Assembly: GCA_021163965.1 (NCBI GenBank)
Contig: JAGGTB010000001.1
Location: 1-32,929 of the forward strand
Source of the DNA: Hadesarchaea archaeon
GTDB taxonomy: Archaea; Hadarchaeota; Hadarchaeia; Hadarchaeales; JAGGTB01
Length of the DNA: 32,929 nucleotides
Direction of reading: 5' to 3'
Position 1 is the stretch's first letter, and each line of letters begins with the position of its first letter. The position numbers and the translations under genes were made by a program. A model generated the notes under the pieces. That model saw only the letters and a list, made by a program, of their open reading frames with translations, searched no databases and was not told the origin of the DNA. Below are positions 1 to 7,531 of this stretch, in pieces.

Positions 1-35
1 CTTATTCTTGGGGTAAGGGGTATGTCACTTAACAC
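1..35 (-). CDS. rps27e: Start of ribosomal protein eS27 (partial, probable)
   Basis: Only the first 11 codons are inside the window. They follow eL42 by 7 nt and open with GTG, reading VLSDIPLTPRI. This resembles the short proline/arginine leader before the FLKVKC zinc-ribbon start of archaeal eS27, and eS27 commonly follows eL42 in archaea. A GTG 8 nt further downstream hits a stop after eight codons and is not used. The call rests mostly on gene order. Confidence 0.35.
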   Translation of the reverse strand, partial: MLSDIPLTPRI

Positions 36-42
36 CTCGCAC

Positions 43-321
43 CTATTCACCCACCCTTAACCTCTTCGTCCTCGGCCAGCTACGAACGTGTTTCTTTCCA
101 CATTCGGTGCACTCTAAGATTAGTGTGGCTTTCTTGGTGGTCTTCGCAAATGTCCGCTGCTCAGATCTCGGTTGGCTACCGTAGCCTTTCTGCACGCGAA
201 GAAACTGTCGCTGGCCCCAGCTCAAAGAACGGGCGGGATTTTTCCTCTGTTGCCTTACCTTATGGGCCGTGTGCTTCCGGCAGAAGGGACAATACGTATT
301 GATCTGCTTGGGTATCTTCAT
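43..321 (-). CDS. rpl44e: 50S ribosomal protein eL42 (L44e)
   Basis: A 92-residue zinc-binding protein of the large ribosomal subunit, which in this family lies near the E site. The two CxxC pairs are visible: CPFC at residues 11-14 and CTEC at 71-74, separated by the basic segment typical of L44e. Length matches the family. The ATG has a strong Shine-Dalgarno site (AAGGAGAG, 4-7 nt upstream). It is followed closely by a probable eS27 start. Upstream lies a 513-nt gap, so it probably has its own promoter; an A+T-rich stretch around 408-425 could serve, but I cannot fix the TATA box. Confidence 0.96.
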   Translation of the reverse strand: MKIPKQINTYCPFCRKHTAHKVRQQRKNPARSLSWGQRQFLRVQKGYGSQPRSEQRTFAKTTKKATLILECTECGKKHVRSWPRTKRLRVGE

Positions 322-834
322 CTGCTCTCTCTCCTTTTCTTTTCTTTAACGAACCTTCGCTTGTGAAGACTAGGGTCTCCCAAGAGTTTTAGCTTTTTCC
401 GTCGACACGCGGGCATAAAGTGATCTGAAGAATTCGGCTGCAGCCAAAATTGATAATAAAGAATGAAGACGCGTCCCTCCGTTCGGAGACCAGCGTGGAT
501 ATAGGCGCGTCTGTCATCAAACGCTGGTATGGATTACTCAGTGCTAGAAACAGCGATTTATTACTTGATTACCGAAACCTAGCATATCTTCACGCGAAGA
601 CATGGTAGGTCGGTTTTCAAGCTCCCCGCGAAGGAGAGCCCCCAGATACTAGGGATCTCCGGGTAGCCTTCGTTGCACACAGCAACTTCATCGCCCCCAT
701 CCGATGCGATGCGCTCTTGGCGACTGTTTCTCACCTCCTCAAGCCCACGAGGGTGCCAAGCGAGACTTCCCAATTTGCGAGGTTTGCCCCTCTATCGTCG
801 TGGTATCTTGACTTCCCGTTTTTCCTCGATACCA
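322..834 (-). ncRNA. Gene-free gap with structured, RNA-like sequence
   Basis: This 513-nt gap between GINS51 and eL42 holds no credible reading frame but many hairpins: 802-833 (GGTATC/GATACC), 672-686 (GTTGC/GCAAC, 5-nt loop), 633-660 (GGAGA/TCTCC plus CCC/GGG), 622-638 and 587-600 (TCTTC/GAAGA). The 622-638 stem pairs fully only as minus-strand RNA, where it uses G-U wobble, which suggests that strand. A separate interleaved pair of inverted repeats lies at 467-528. I looked for RNase P and SRP RNA signatures (the GGAAAGUCC and GGAAGGAAGCAGCC types) and did not find them. The identity is open. Confidence 0.4.
467..528. repeat. Interleaved inverted repeats forming a pseudoknot or switch
   Basis: AGACGCGTC at 467-475 pairs with GGCGCGTCT at 504-512 (nine pairs, one G-U on the plus strand). 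ACCAGCGT at 489-496 pairs exactly with ACGCTGGT at 521-528 (eight pairs). The order is A, B, A', B', so the stems either form an H-type pseudoknot or exclude each other. A small hairpin, CTCC-GTTC-GGAG, sits at 477-488. The geometry is directly visible; its function is unknown. Confidence 0.6.
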
Positions 835-1386
835 TCACTCCCTGACCTCAATTTTCTTCGCCAATCCCCGTCTTACCAGTAACTCTGCGCTGCGTTTAGG
901 GAGATTCACTACCTCCCCCGGTTTGAAGGGACCATACGATTTTAGATCATCGCCAACTATCTGTGGCATTTCCGATTGGATTACAATCATGGCGTTTGCC
1001 TTTTCACGCGTCACGGGGAGAGCGGCCTTGCCCTCAACCGCTGTGGAAACTACTTCAGCATGTAACTTATTTAGGCTCTGCCGGATTTCATCGAACGCGT
1101 ACCTCTCGCTCTCAAGTAGCGGCTCCGGAAATCTGCCCCTCAGCGTCTCATCCATTGCCTTGGTCACCCTGAGCAGATATATCTCCTGAATCATTCGCAA
1201 AACCTCGCGAAGCTCGGTTCGGAGGATATCGCGGCGCAACTCATCCCCGCGCTCGGCTTCCCTCCTAAGTTCAGACACATAGGCAGCGGCTTTCGCGTAA
1301 AACTCCTCGTTGAGATCCGTGAGATTTCGCTCCCTTTTCTCCTCGATCCAAACCTTTCTCACATCCTCAAATCCGAAGCTGGACAT
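835..1386 (-). CDS. gins51: GINS complex subunit, Gins51 (Sld5/Psf1-like)
   Basis: A 183-residue GINS subunit. GINS joins MCM and the GAN/Cdc45 nuclease into the archaeal replicative helicase complex. The helical A domain fills about residues 1-110 (FGFEDVRKVW near the start, then LRTELREVLRMIQEIYLLR). The small beta B domain is at the C-terminus (about 135-183, YGPFKPGEVVNLPK), the Gins51 order. The frame is open further upstream, but the ATG at 1386 overlaps the PriS stop as TGATG and matches family N-termini, so I use that start. Coupling to PriS suggests co-translation. The partner Gins23 is encoded beside MCM at 19985-20500. Confidence 0.88.
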   Translation of the reverse strand: MSSFGFEDVRKVWIEEKRERNLTDLNEEFYAKAAAYVSELRREAERGDELRRDILRTELREVLRMIQEIYLLRVTKAMDETLRGRFPEPLLESERYAFDEIRQSLNKLHAEVVSTAVEGKAALPVTREKANAMIVIQSEMPQIVGDDLKSYGPFKPGEVVNLPKRSAELLVRRGLAKKIEVRE

Positions 1387-2342
1387 CACGCTCCACGCTC
1401 CAGGACAAATTTCGGGATAGCATCTTCTGGACAAAAACTTTCGATATCCTTTATCAAAACGCACTTCATGCTCACCGCGGAGTGCAGAGAGGAAGGTAAT
1501 CTCAATATCCGCTTCGTGTCTATCGTCACCTTCCCATCGACCATCTCGGAGTTTAAACGGGCCAGAAACTGAAGCAGACGCTCGATGGTTTTCTCACCTA
1601 TCCCCTCCAGACTTTCTATCTCGTCCATCCTCCCCCGGCGCAACGCGACTAGCACTTTCTCCTTTTCCTTCATGAGCTTGCGTGCCGCTGCCGTCGCTAT
1701 CCCGGACTTCGCGAGCCGCTTCTCATCCAACATCTCGAATACGCGAGATATCCTTTTCCGAAAGATGCTCGAATATCCGAGCGCCATCGTCATATCCGTG
1801 GGTATGACGCCGCCAGTAATGTACTCCACCACTTGACCGCGCTCGGTCGGACCCATCTTCATTACCGACTCATCGAAAACCCGGATGTGAAACCCCCTCC
1901 CGGAGTATACGTAGTATATCTCCCGCAGGGCGAGATCCGAGCGTAGTGCTTCCCCAAACATTGCGGTAATCCTGCGCGCATCTTCCAAGCACTTCTCGCA
2001 TACTTTTCCCCCCGAACAGTCGCAACTTTTTATTGGAAGATCCTTTGCATCCACATCGAAGACCAACTCGGACTTCAGCCATCCCTTCCGCTCCGATGGC
2101 CTCTCGTAGAGCGCGACGCTTCCGTAGACCGCATAAGGTGCCCTATTGCGCAGGAAGTCCGACAGTTGCTCAACCGTCGTAAATTGGTTGTACCTATCGC
2201 TAGGGCCGCTCCCGTCATGATCGAAGCCAAATTCTCTCAAGGAAAGCGTGTGGAGGATAAAGCTAGGGAGCTCGCGCTTATCCCACTCTTCTCTGTAGTA
2301 TCTCCTACGTTCCTCCAGCGTTGCACTTCTCAGAGGTAACAT
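1386..2342 (-). CDS. priS: DNA primase small (catalytic) subunit PriS
   Basis: A 318-residue archaeo-eukaryotic primase catalytic subunit, which makes RNA/DNA primers with PriL. Catalytic aspartates are visible in FDVD (D96, D98). The zinc knuckle CDC-x5-CEKC spans about 107-118, YSGRGFHIRV about 146-155, and DTKRILRLPSSLH near residue 270. A helix-hairpin-helix-like stretch, LEGIGEKTIERLLQF, sits around 245-260 between the catalytic motifs. The ATG has AAGGGG six nt upstream. It overlaps gins51 and is separated from PriL by a 190-nt structured spacer, so PriS and Gins51 may be transcribed separately. Confidence 0.96.
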   Translation of the reverse strand: MLPLRSATLEERRRYYREEWDKRELPSFILHTLSLREFGFDHDGSGPSDRYNQFTTVEQLSDFLRNRAPYAVYGSVALYERPSERKGWLKSELVFDVDAKDLPIKSCDCSGGKVCEKCLEDARRITAMFGEALRSDLALREIYYVYSGRGFHIRVFDESVMKMGPTERGQVVEYITGGVIPTDMTMALGYSSIFRKRISRVFEMLDEKRLAKSGIATAAARKLMKEKEKVLVALRRGRMDEIESLEGIGEKTIERLLQFLARLNSEMVDGKVTIDTKRILRLPSSLHSAVSMKCVLIKDIESFCPEDAIPKFVLERGA

Positions 2343-2532
2343 CTAAACCCCTTTGACGCACTCAAGGTCAAAGAATTTTCTCGCCAACGAAGAAATACTT
2401 TTGCGAACCGCGGTGGGGAATAGTCTCTTTGGACGGAGGCCGCCCGAAAGGGTGGAAACGGTGAGCCCAGGGGGATGGGGCAGCAGTCAAGGGGGAAATG
2501 CCTCGGCGAGCCGAAAGGCGAGGTGGCCCGCC
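2343..2532. other. 190-nt spacer with GNRA-capped hairpins
   Basis: This spacer between priL and priS is much longer than other gaps in the operon. On the plus strand it has two stems closed by GAAA tetraloops: 2440-2455 (CCGCCC-GAAA-GGGTGG) and 2510-2519 (GCC-GAAA-GGC). The second is extended by CCTC/GAGG (2501-2504 with 2520-2523) around a GGCGA bulge that could form a kink-turn core with G2520-A2521. GNRA loops occur only when read as plus-strand RNA. On the minus strand it must also carry the PriS leader and probably a promoter. No known RNA family was recognised. Confidence 0.4.
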
Positions 2533-3813
2533 CTAAGCTGGGGAGAAGAGGTCACCTGCCTCTCTCGATTTCTCCGCCAATTTTTTGTAATAATACGTCA
2601 GTGGGTTCCTTATTTTTCTACACAGCTCATCTGGATTACAGAGGGAGGGAACCGCAGTCCTGATCTTCCTGCAGTTAGGGGTCCTATACCACTTGCTCCT
2701 CCCCGAATCGCTCATGCGGGGGTTCGTCGTCATCCCAAATCCTAAGTGATAATATATGTTGGCCTTCTCTTGGGGCTGATCTTTGAACAAGGGGGGCCTA
2801 CATTTCTCCGCAGCCTCAAAAATTAGCGGAACTATCTCGTCCTTCACCACAGATATGTCGTCGATGAAATCGGAAATCTTGACAACCAACTTACCGGAAG
2901 GCGAGACTCGCGCATACGACAGGAACGACGTTAAAAGAACCGTGATCGCGTAGTTTCTGGCACCAGCCCCCACCCCTCCCAATGCCGCTCGAACACAAGG
3001 AGGAAAAGCACTTGGATGAAGCCGTCCGCGAGGCGCCACAAATCTGTCTCTCTCCACTCCCCGAGGGGTAAGTTCGGCTATTTTCTTCCCCACTTCCTCC
3101 AGTGTCTTCGATACCACAGGCCTGTCGGAGAACCTCTCGTAGAGCGACGTTATGTACTCCTCGGTCCTCGCGGCGATGTGCTCGGCGAAAAAATCCCATA
3201 GTTCTCGGGGAGTTATCACCGCCCACCCATTCACCACGTAAAGCTTAGTCAAATCCGCACGGCGATGCCTCAGCAGGAGAGCAAAGTCCGTCCAACGTAT
3301 GGCATATTTCGGCGTATATTGTGGAAGTTCCCTGTCGTCCTTTACCTCCCTTCCTCCGAGAGCTCTATCCCTAAGTTTGAGGAGATCGCTCTCCGGCATC
3401 TCAACGTTGCCAATTTTCACTCCACGCGTGCCCTCTAATTTGATGAGCCTGAAAGACCTCCGAACGGCATCAAGACACAAATCCTCATATCCGTGCTTGA
3501 ACAGATCGTACATTCTGTACATTATGAGGGCTTTGGTGGTTTCAGTCACAAAGCGCGACTCGGCAGAGTACGGGTACGAAACGGATGCCACTCCCTGACA
3601 CATTAGGTAAAACGACAAAACATCCTCGCGGACGGCTTGTTCGTCAAACTCCACTGCCTCCGACCTTAATGTTTCCTTAATTTCCCTAACCCTATCAACG
3701 GCTTTCTTCACCACCCCGCGTGGCAAAGAGTCAAATGGGGGAGCATCTCTAGCTATTGCTTTCCCCTCGGTGGAGAACGGATCCAAGACCGCCACGTACC
3801 CATCGACAACCAT
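2533..3813 (-). CDS. priL: DNA primase large subunit PriL
   Basis: A 426-residue regulatory subunit of the primase heterodimer, needed for initiation and primer-length control. The C-terminal Fe-S domain shows the expected cysteines: FPPCVRAAL, EKCRPPLF, TPNCRKI and PSLCNPDELC. The N-terminal part is helical, with a YPYSAESRF segment. The ATG lies 12 nt after the PCNA stop, preceded by GGCGGTGG. Operon order pcn-priL-priS-gins51 puts clamp, primase and GINS on one strand. Confidence 0.95.
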   Translation of the reverse strand: MVVDGYVAVLDPFSTEGKAIARDAPPFDSLPRGVVKKAVDRVREIKETLRSEAVEFDEQAVREDVLSFYLMCQGVASVSYPYSAESRFVTETTKALIMYRMYDLFKHGYEDLCLDAVRRSFRLIKLEGTRGVKIGNVEMPESDLLKLRDRALGGREVKDDRELPQYTPKYAIRWTDFALLLRHRRADLTKLYVVNGWAVITPRELWDFFAEHIAARTEEYITSLYERFSDRPVVSKTLEEVGKKIAELTPRGVERDRFVAPRGRLHPSAFPPCVRAALGGVGAGARNYAITVLLTSFLSYARVSPSGKLVVKISDFIDDISVVKDEIVPLIFEAAEKCRPPLFKDQPQEKANIYYHLGFGMTTNPRMSDSGRSKWYRTPNCRKIRTAVPSLCNPDELCRKIRNPLTYYYKKLAEKSREAGDLFSPA

Positions 3814-3825
3814 ACCACCGCCTAC

Positions 3826-4578
3826 TTACCTCGCCTCGATCCTCGGGGCAAGAAGGAAGCTCAAACGCCCCTTCTTTCCCATCGGAAAATTGAGCTGAAT
3901 CGGTAGATCTGTTCCAAGATTTACCGTGACGATGTCATCGGAACTCGCAGCCTTAGACATATCTTCCAAGTAATTTATGTTATACATGGCCCTAGCTTGT
4001 TGCCTGACATCCAATTTTTTTAGTCCCTCGTCGCCCTTTGACAACTTCATTTCCACGCTCCCGCTGTCCCCCTCCGCTGACATTTTGAATTCCTCACTCG
4101 AAATTTCAAACTTCACGCTATCTCCAACCAATCCCGCATCCTTGAGGGCATCTTGGATAGCACCGGCCGAAACCTGAGCCGACGCCGTGAATTCCAACTT
4201 CGGCTCTGGGAGTTCCGTCTCGCGAATGTCTATGAGGGGCAAACTGAAGCGTCTTGTTGATTTGCCCCTAAAGGTCAATATCAGACGATTCTCCCCCTCG
4301 CTCAACTCCAAGACGAACTCATCTTCACTCTTGGCGCGGGACATAACTTTATCCATCTCCGCTAAATCGATTCCGAGAACTGTCTCTTTCCTAACCTCAT
4401 ACTCCACAAATGCATCAGCAGGGAGTTCAAAATCAACCAATGCCACGTGAGAAGGATCTATTGCTTTCATTCTCATCCCCTCCGGGGTGAATTTAAAAGC
4501 CGCCTCATCGATGAGCGCTGCTATCGCGCTAATACAGGTCTTCCAAGTCTTCGCGTTTTCCATTCGAATTCTTACCAC
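3826..4578 (-). CDS. pcn: PCNA, DNA polymerase sliding clamp
   Basis: A 250-residue clamp that forms a homotrimeric ring and tethers PolD/PolB, ligase and Fen1 to DNA. Family features are visible: KAIDPSHVALVDFELP around residues 38-53, the basic helix and the C-terminal strand FPMGKKGRLSFLLAPRIE. The start is GTG, with a perfect GGAGGT six nt upstream; an in-frame ATG five codons later has no such site. It is followed by PriL (12-nt gap) and preceded by a small OB-fold gene (18-nt gap). Confidence 0.96.
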   Translation of the reverse strand: MVRIRMENAKTWKTCISAIAALIDEAAFKFTPEGMRMKAIDPSHVALVDFELPADAFVEYEVRKETVLGIDLAEMDKVMSRAKSEDEFVLELSEGENRLILTFRGKSTRRFSLPLIDIRETELPEPKLEFTASAQVSAGAIQDALKDAGLVGDSVKFEISSEEFKMSAEGDSGSVEMKLSKGDEGLKKLDVRQQARAMYNINYLEDMSKAASSDDIVTVNLGTDLPIQLNFPMGKKGRLSFLLAPRIEAR

Positions 4579-4596
4579 GAGGAAACCTCCAACACT

Positions 4597-4938
4597 TTAT
4601 TGTTGCAACCCTTTTTCAAACTTTTTTATCTCACGCCTGACCTCCTCGTAAAGCTTTAGATCCAACTTGTCAAGCTTCTGGATTATATCAGCGTGCAACT
4701 CGTGCGCATCTGCAACGCTGAGCGGCGCCCCGAAGACTCTAACTGTTGAGCCAACCTCTACGTCCCTAGCCAGTGAGGGATCGTCAAACACCACTGTGAT
4801 TCTTCCTGAACCGTCGTCCACAAGCAGCTCCGCCTCCTTCTTATCGACGACGACGCCCAATATACTAACCCGCTCGTCGGCTGTTCTAATTTCCGAGATC
4901 TTACGTGGCTTGGCTGGCTCTATTGGGGAAAACTTCAT
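4597..4938 (-). CDS. Small OB-fold nucleic-acid-binding protein
   Basis: A 113-residue protein with one OB fold (about residues 15-90). It starts KISEIRTADERVSILGVVVDKKEAELLVDD, then DGSGRITVVFDD and VEVGSTVRVFGAP, the strand pattern of RPA/tRNA_anti domains. The C-terminal 25 residues are charged helix. Its place between TFS and PCNA suggests a single-stranded DNA or RNA binding role in replication or transcription, possibly an RPA-like accessory. It is too short for a full RPA and has no zinc finger. Fold is well supported; the role is inferred. Confidence 0.75.
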   Translation of the reverse strand: MKFSPIEPAKPRKISEIRTADERVSILGVVVDKKEAELLVDDGSGRITVVFDDPSLARDVEVGSTVRVFGAPLSVADAHELHADIIQKLDKLDLKLYEEVRREIKKFEKGLQQ

Positions 4939-4950
4939 AACTGATCCACC

Positions 4951-5283
4951 TTAATACTCCCGCCATACGTGACCACACTTCACGCACTTATAAAATCTCG
5001 TGCTTGGCTCGTCTGCTCCCCTAGTCTGCCGCAACCACCAGTAAGCCCTATCGTGCCCACACTTGGGGCAGACAGCGCGGGTTGTGGGCATAGCCGCTTT
5101 TTCTCCCTCAACTATCACTGGGCCTCCTTCCTTTTCTCCTCTCTTCCTAGTGCTTTGAGCTAATGTATACTCGCCTATTTCCTCTTTCTCGAAAACCTGC
5201 CCACACCCTCTGCAGATTAACTTCAACTCCTCTCCCTTTCTTTCCGGAACCAGCAGCCCACCACACTTCGGACAAAACTTCAT
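4951..5283 (-). CDS. tfs: Transcription factor S (TFIIS-like cleavage factor)
   Basis: A 110-residue protein that stimulates RNA cleavage by backtracked archaeal RNA polymerase. Two zinc ribbons are present: C4, C7, C24, C27 at the N-terminus and C72, C75, C100, C103 at the C-terminus. The catalytic acidic pair is in the family motif RGADEPST (D91, E92). Length is standard. Its ATG overlaps the Nudix stop, so the two are translationally coupled. Confidence 0.96.
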   Translation of the reverse strand: MKFCPKCGGLLVPERKGEELKLICRGCGQVFEKEEIGEYTLAQSTRKRGEKEGGPVIVEGEKAAMPTTRAVCPKCGHDRAYWWLRQTRGADEPSTRFYKCVKCGHVWREY

Positions 5284-5687
5284 GCCCCCTCACCAAACCC
5301 TGCATCTCTCAGTATTTTGGCATGATCGAACGCGAGTTTCTCAGTCGGGATATCCTTAAAAACCATCGCCTCCGCGGCATCTGTGGCAGCTCTCAATTTT
5401 CCGCCAACACTTTCGGCCAAAAAGCAAATGGAAACGACGTGCCCTCTGGGATCCCTACTGGGATTCGAATACACCCCAAGCAATCTCCTCAGCTTAATTT
5501 TCAACCCCGTCTCCTCCAGTACTTCCCTGACAACTGCGTCCTCCACCGTCTCGCCGTAGTGCACGAATCCCCCCGGCAACGCCCAGTATCCCTTGTACGG
5601 CTCCTTCGCTCGTTTGACCAACACCACTCCGCCACCTGAGAGAACCACCGCGTCGACCGCTAGCATCGGCTGTTTTCCCATCGCCAT
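5280..5687 (-). CDS. Nudix hydrolase
   Basis: A 135-residue Nudix family pyrophosphohydrolase. The Nudix box is complete, from GGFVHYGET to REVLEETGL (about residues 40-62, with E46, R54, E55, E58, E59). The general shape suggests ADP-ribose pyrophosphatase or a nucleotide sanitiser, but substrate cannot be read from the box. Two ATGs are possible; the one at 5681 has GAGGG at ideal spacing and may be the true start. It overlaps tfs by 4 nt. Confidence 0.9.
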   Translation of the reverse strand: MAMGKQPMLAVDAVVLSGGGVVLVKRAKEPYKGYWALPGGFVHYGETVEDAVVREVLEETGLKIKLRRLLGVYSNPSRDPRGHVVSICFLAESVGGKLRAATDAAEAMVFKDIPTEKLAFDHAKILRDAGFGEGA

Positions 5688-5690
5688 CCC

Positions 5691-6230
5691 TCATACCAAC
5701 AGCGATAGATATCCTAGTTTTGGTATTACAAATACTACTTTTCCTATGACGTTGTCGAAGCTCACCTCCTCAGTGGCGAGGATGCGAGGATTATCTCCTT
5801 TAGTTGTGAAAAAAATTTCTCCATCCAGATTTTCTATCTGAACAACGCGATGTACAATTGGTATTTTCGAGTCCTCTGAATTGTAAACAATAACATCCCC
5901 TAGTTTTATCTCCTCGGGAGAACTAACACCTTTAACCACTATCAAATCGCCCCTTTCAAATCCCCCCTTAACCGGGAAATTATCAATCGTGGAAAAATCA
6001 ACCCCATAGTGATTATGGATGAATGACATCCAACTGTTGTCCATATGCTTCATGCTGTTCGATACGATTGCCATCATCGGTGTATCGGTGTGCAGGACCA
6101 AAATCATGGTTCCCTTAATGCAAAAATAGAAAATTCCCGCCATCAACAACACCACGGAGACAAAATGCACTACTTCACGCCAGGTGACTCGAGAAGAAGT
6201 TTTTCGCCCACTAGCTTTCATGACCCTCAC
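5691..6230 (-). CDS. sec11: Signal peptidase I (archaeal Sec11-type)
   Basis: A 179-residue membrane serine protease that removes signal peptides from Sec substrates. One transmembrane helix covers about residues 19-46. The catalytic serine is in VSNSM (S59), the histidine in PIVHRVV (H127), and the aspartate in TKGDNP (D146), the archaeal Ser-His-Asp arrangement. The protein ends soon after the last core strand (GKVVFVIPKLGYLSLLV), with no second membrane helix. The start is GTG, directly after the TAG of the DUF99 gene; an ATG three codons in is an alternative. Confidence 0.9.
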   Translation of the reverse strand: MRVMKASGRKTSSRVTWREVVHFVSVVLLMAGIFYFCIKGTMILVLHTDTPMMAIVSNSMKHMDNSWMSFIHNHYGVDFSTIDNFPVKGGFERGDLIVVKGVSSPEEIKLGDVIVYNSEDSKIPIVHRVVQIENLDGEIFFTTKGDNPRILATEEVSFDNVIGKVVFVIPKLGYLSLLV

Positions 6231-6830
6231 CTATGCTCTCCCAGTGCTTTCGCCACTAACGACCCCAGTGGCAATGAGATGGGCCACGCGCAGAGGTTCG
6301 GGTATAAGACCCCGGACGGTAGTTGACCTAACTATCTCCTCAGCATCGGCTCGCTCTATTCCGGCTATTTGCATGTACACTGCCCCTCGTCTAGCCCTTA
6401 CCTCGTAGATTTTTCCAGCGGACTTAAATTTATCCCAACGCTCGCTCCAGTCGGGAAGATTCCGCAAAGCTCTCTCAACCGAAGCGAGATCTGGGAGCCT
6501 TCTAGATATCGAGATAACCGGTAGTCCCGTCTCCTCGAAAATCTCACGAATATCGGCGACATTGAAACCTGCAAAGGTGATGCCACTAGTCATTATTACC
6601 CTAAGTTGATCCTTATGCCTGCTCCCGTTGATCATATCTACTATCTTCCGCGTTGCATCCGTTCCGTCGACCTGAACGTGCGTGCTCAATACGCCATCCA
6701 ACCATTTCCCGCCTCTAAAAATCGTCCCTACAAGCAAGACTTCCTCATTGCTATGGGGGGTGAACGGACCGTCGTCAACCCCCACGACCCTGATCTCCGA
6801 CTTAATCTTTCGAAATTTGACTCTAGCCAA
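6231..6830 (-). CDS. DUF99 / UPF0215 family protein
   Basis: About 199 residues of the archaeal DUF99 family, related in fold to endonuclease V; its activity is not established. Visible features are IRVVGVDDGPF near the N-terminus (a D-D pair at the endonuclease V-like active-site position) and TSGITFAGFNVADI in the middle. The frame is open further upstream, but I choose the TTG at 6830. It has GGAGGG seven to eight nt upstream, overlaps the previous gene's stop by 8 nt and gives the usual family start and length. Confidence 0.85.
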   Translation of the reverse strand: MARVKFRKIKSEIRVVGVDDGPFTPHSNEEVLLVGTIFRGGKWLDGVLSTHVQVDGTDATRKIVDMINGSRHKDQLRVIMTSGITFAGFNVADIREIFEETGLPVISISRRLPDLASVERALRNLPDWSERWDKFKSAGKIYEVRARRGAVYMQIAGIERADAEEIVRSTTVRGLIPEPLRVAHLIATGVVSGESTGRA

Positions 6831-7245
6831 TTTCGGCCCTCCGCTTGATTTCGAGAAGGAGGCGGGTAAATCCCGCTTCCGCTGCGATACGGACTTCTTT
6901 TCTTTCGTGGAGATCCCGCTTGGCGAGTTCATCAGCAACGATTTTGGAAGCATTGGTGATGGTAAATAGATTCCTCAGCCAAAAATAGGCAATCACCGAC
7001 TCCGCAACGTTGGCCAAACGTTGCCGATCCGCCCTGGAAGGTGCGAGTTGCCGCAGACTCGCATTCACCAACGCTCGCTCTAGGACTAGATTTGAGATCT
7101 TCCCACCATCCGCTCGTTTTTTCGCAAAGGACAGGGCAAGAGAATAGATTAAGTTAACTAGGGCATCACCAAGGCAGGCTAATCCTTTGTCGCGGAGCGC
7201 CTCCCCAACATTTGAGTAGCGTGCCAAGAGGCCGTCTGGATTCAC
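6823..7245 (-). CDS. Archaeal RNase III-like domain protein
   Basis: A 140-residue all-helical protein. The segment GLACLGDALVNLIYSLAL (about residues 20-37) resembles the RNase III signature with its conserved GDA, followed by NLVLERALVNASLR. No double-stranded RNA-binding domain follows. It fits small archaeal proteins annotated as ribonuclease III family, related to Mini-III. Several canonical acidic residues (ERLEFLGD) are not conserved, so catalysis is uncertain. It starts at a GTG overlapping the Rpo11 stop (GTGA). Confidence 0.7.
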   Translation of the reverse strand: MNPDGLLARYSNVGEALRDKGLACLGDALVNLIYSLALSFAKKRADGGKISNLVLERALVNASLRQLAPSRADRQRLANVAESVIAYFWLRNLFTITNASKIVADELAKRDLHERKEVRIAAEAGFTRLLLEIKRRAEIG

Positions 7246-7523
7246 TTTCTTAGCGCCTTCTTGAGCTTTTGTCGGAGGTCCCTGCAGTCTTTCTCGAGTT
7301 TTCTCGACGCTCGCACTAACGCGTAATACGGTGACCTTCTTGCCTTCGTCTTCACGTAAAATTTTGGATGCGCAAGTAAAGGATGTTCCACACTGTATGC
7401 CGCTGTGACAACACTTTCGTCCTCATGTAAGTTCTTCCGGATCGGATTACAAAATGTATGATCCTCCCCTATTATCCTCAACTCAACTACCGTGCCTTCC
7501 TTCTTTAATAGTTCAAGTTCCAT
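7242..7523 (-). CDS. rpoL: DNA-directed RNA polymerase subunit Rpo11 (L)
   Basis: A 93-residue subunit that pairs with Rpo3 in the polymerase assembly platform. The family core is visible: IIGEDHTFCNPIRKNL (about residues 17-32), then VTAAYSVEHPLLAHPKFYVKT, then a basic C-terminal helix. The ATG has AGGTG at normal spacing. It lies between a small conserved-looking protein and the RNase III-like gene. Confidence 0.96.
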   Translation of the reverse strand: MELELLKKEGTVVELRIIGEDHTFCNPIRKNLHEDESVVTAAYSVEHPLLAHPKFYVKTKARRSPYYALVRASRKLEKDCRDLRQKLKKALRK

Positions 7524-7531
7524 TGCAACAC

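Noticed and set aside
322-834. RNase P RNA or SRP RNA
   Set aside because: Length and structure would fit, but the universally conserved core words of either RNA were not found on either strand.
2440-2480. RNase P-like string AGGGTGGAAACGGTGAG
   Set aside because: It resembles part of bacterial RNase P RNA, but the conserved regions expected before and after it are absent and the gap is too short.
6831-6953. N-terminal extension of the DUF99 protein
   Set aside because: It lies wholly inside the upstream gene, and a TTG with a strong GGAGGG site gives the standard family start.
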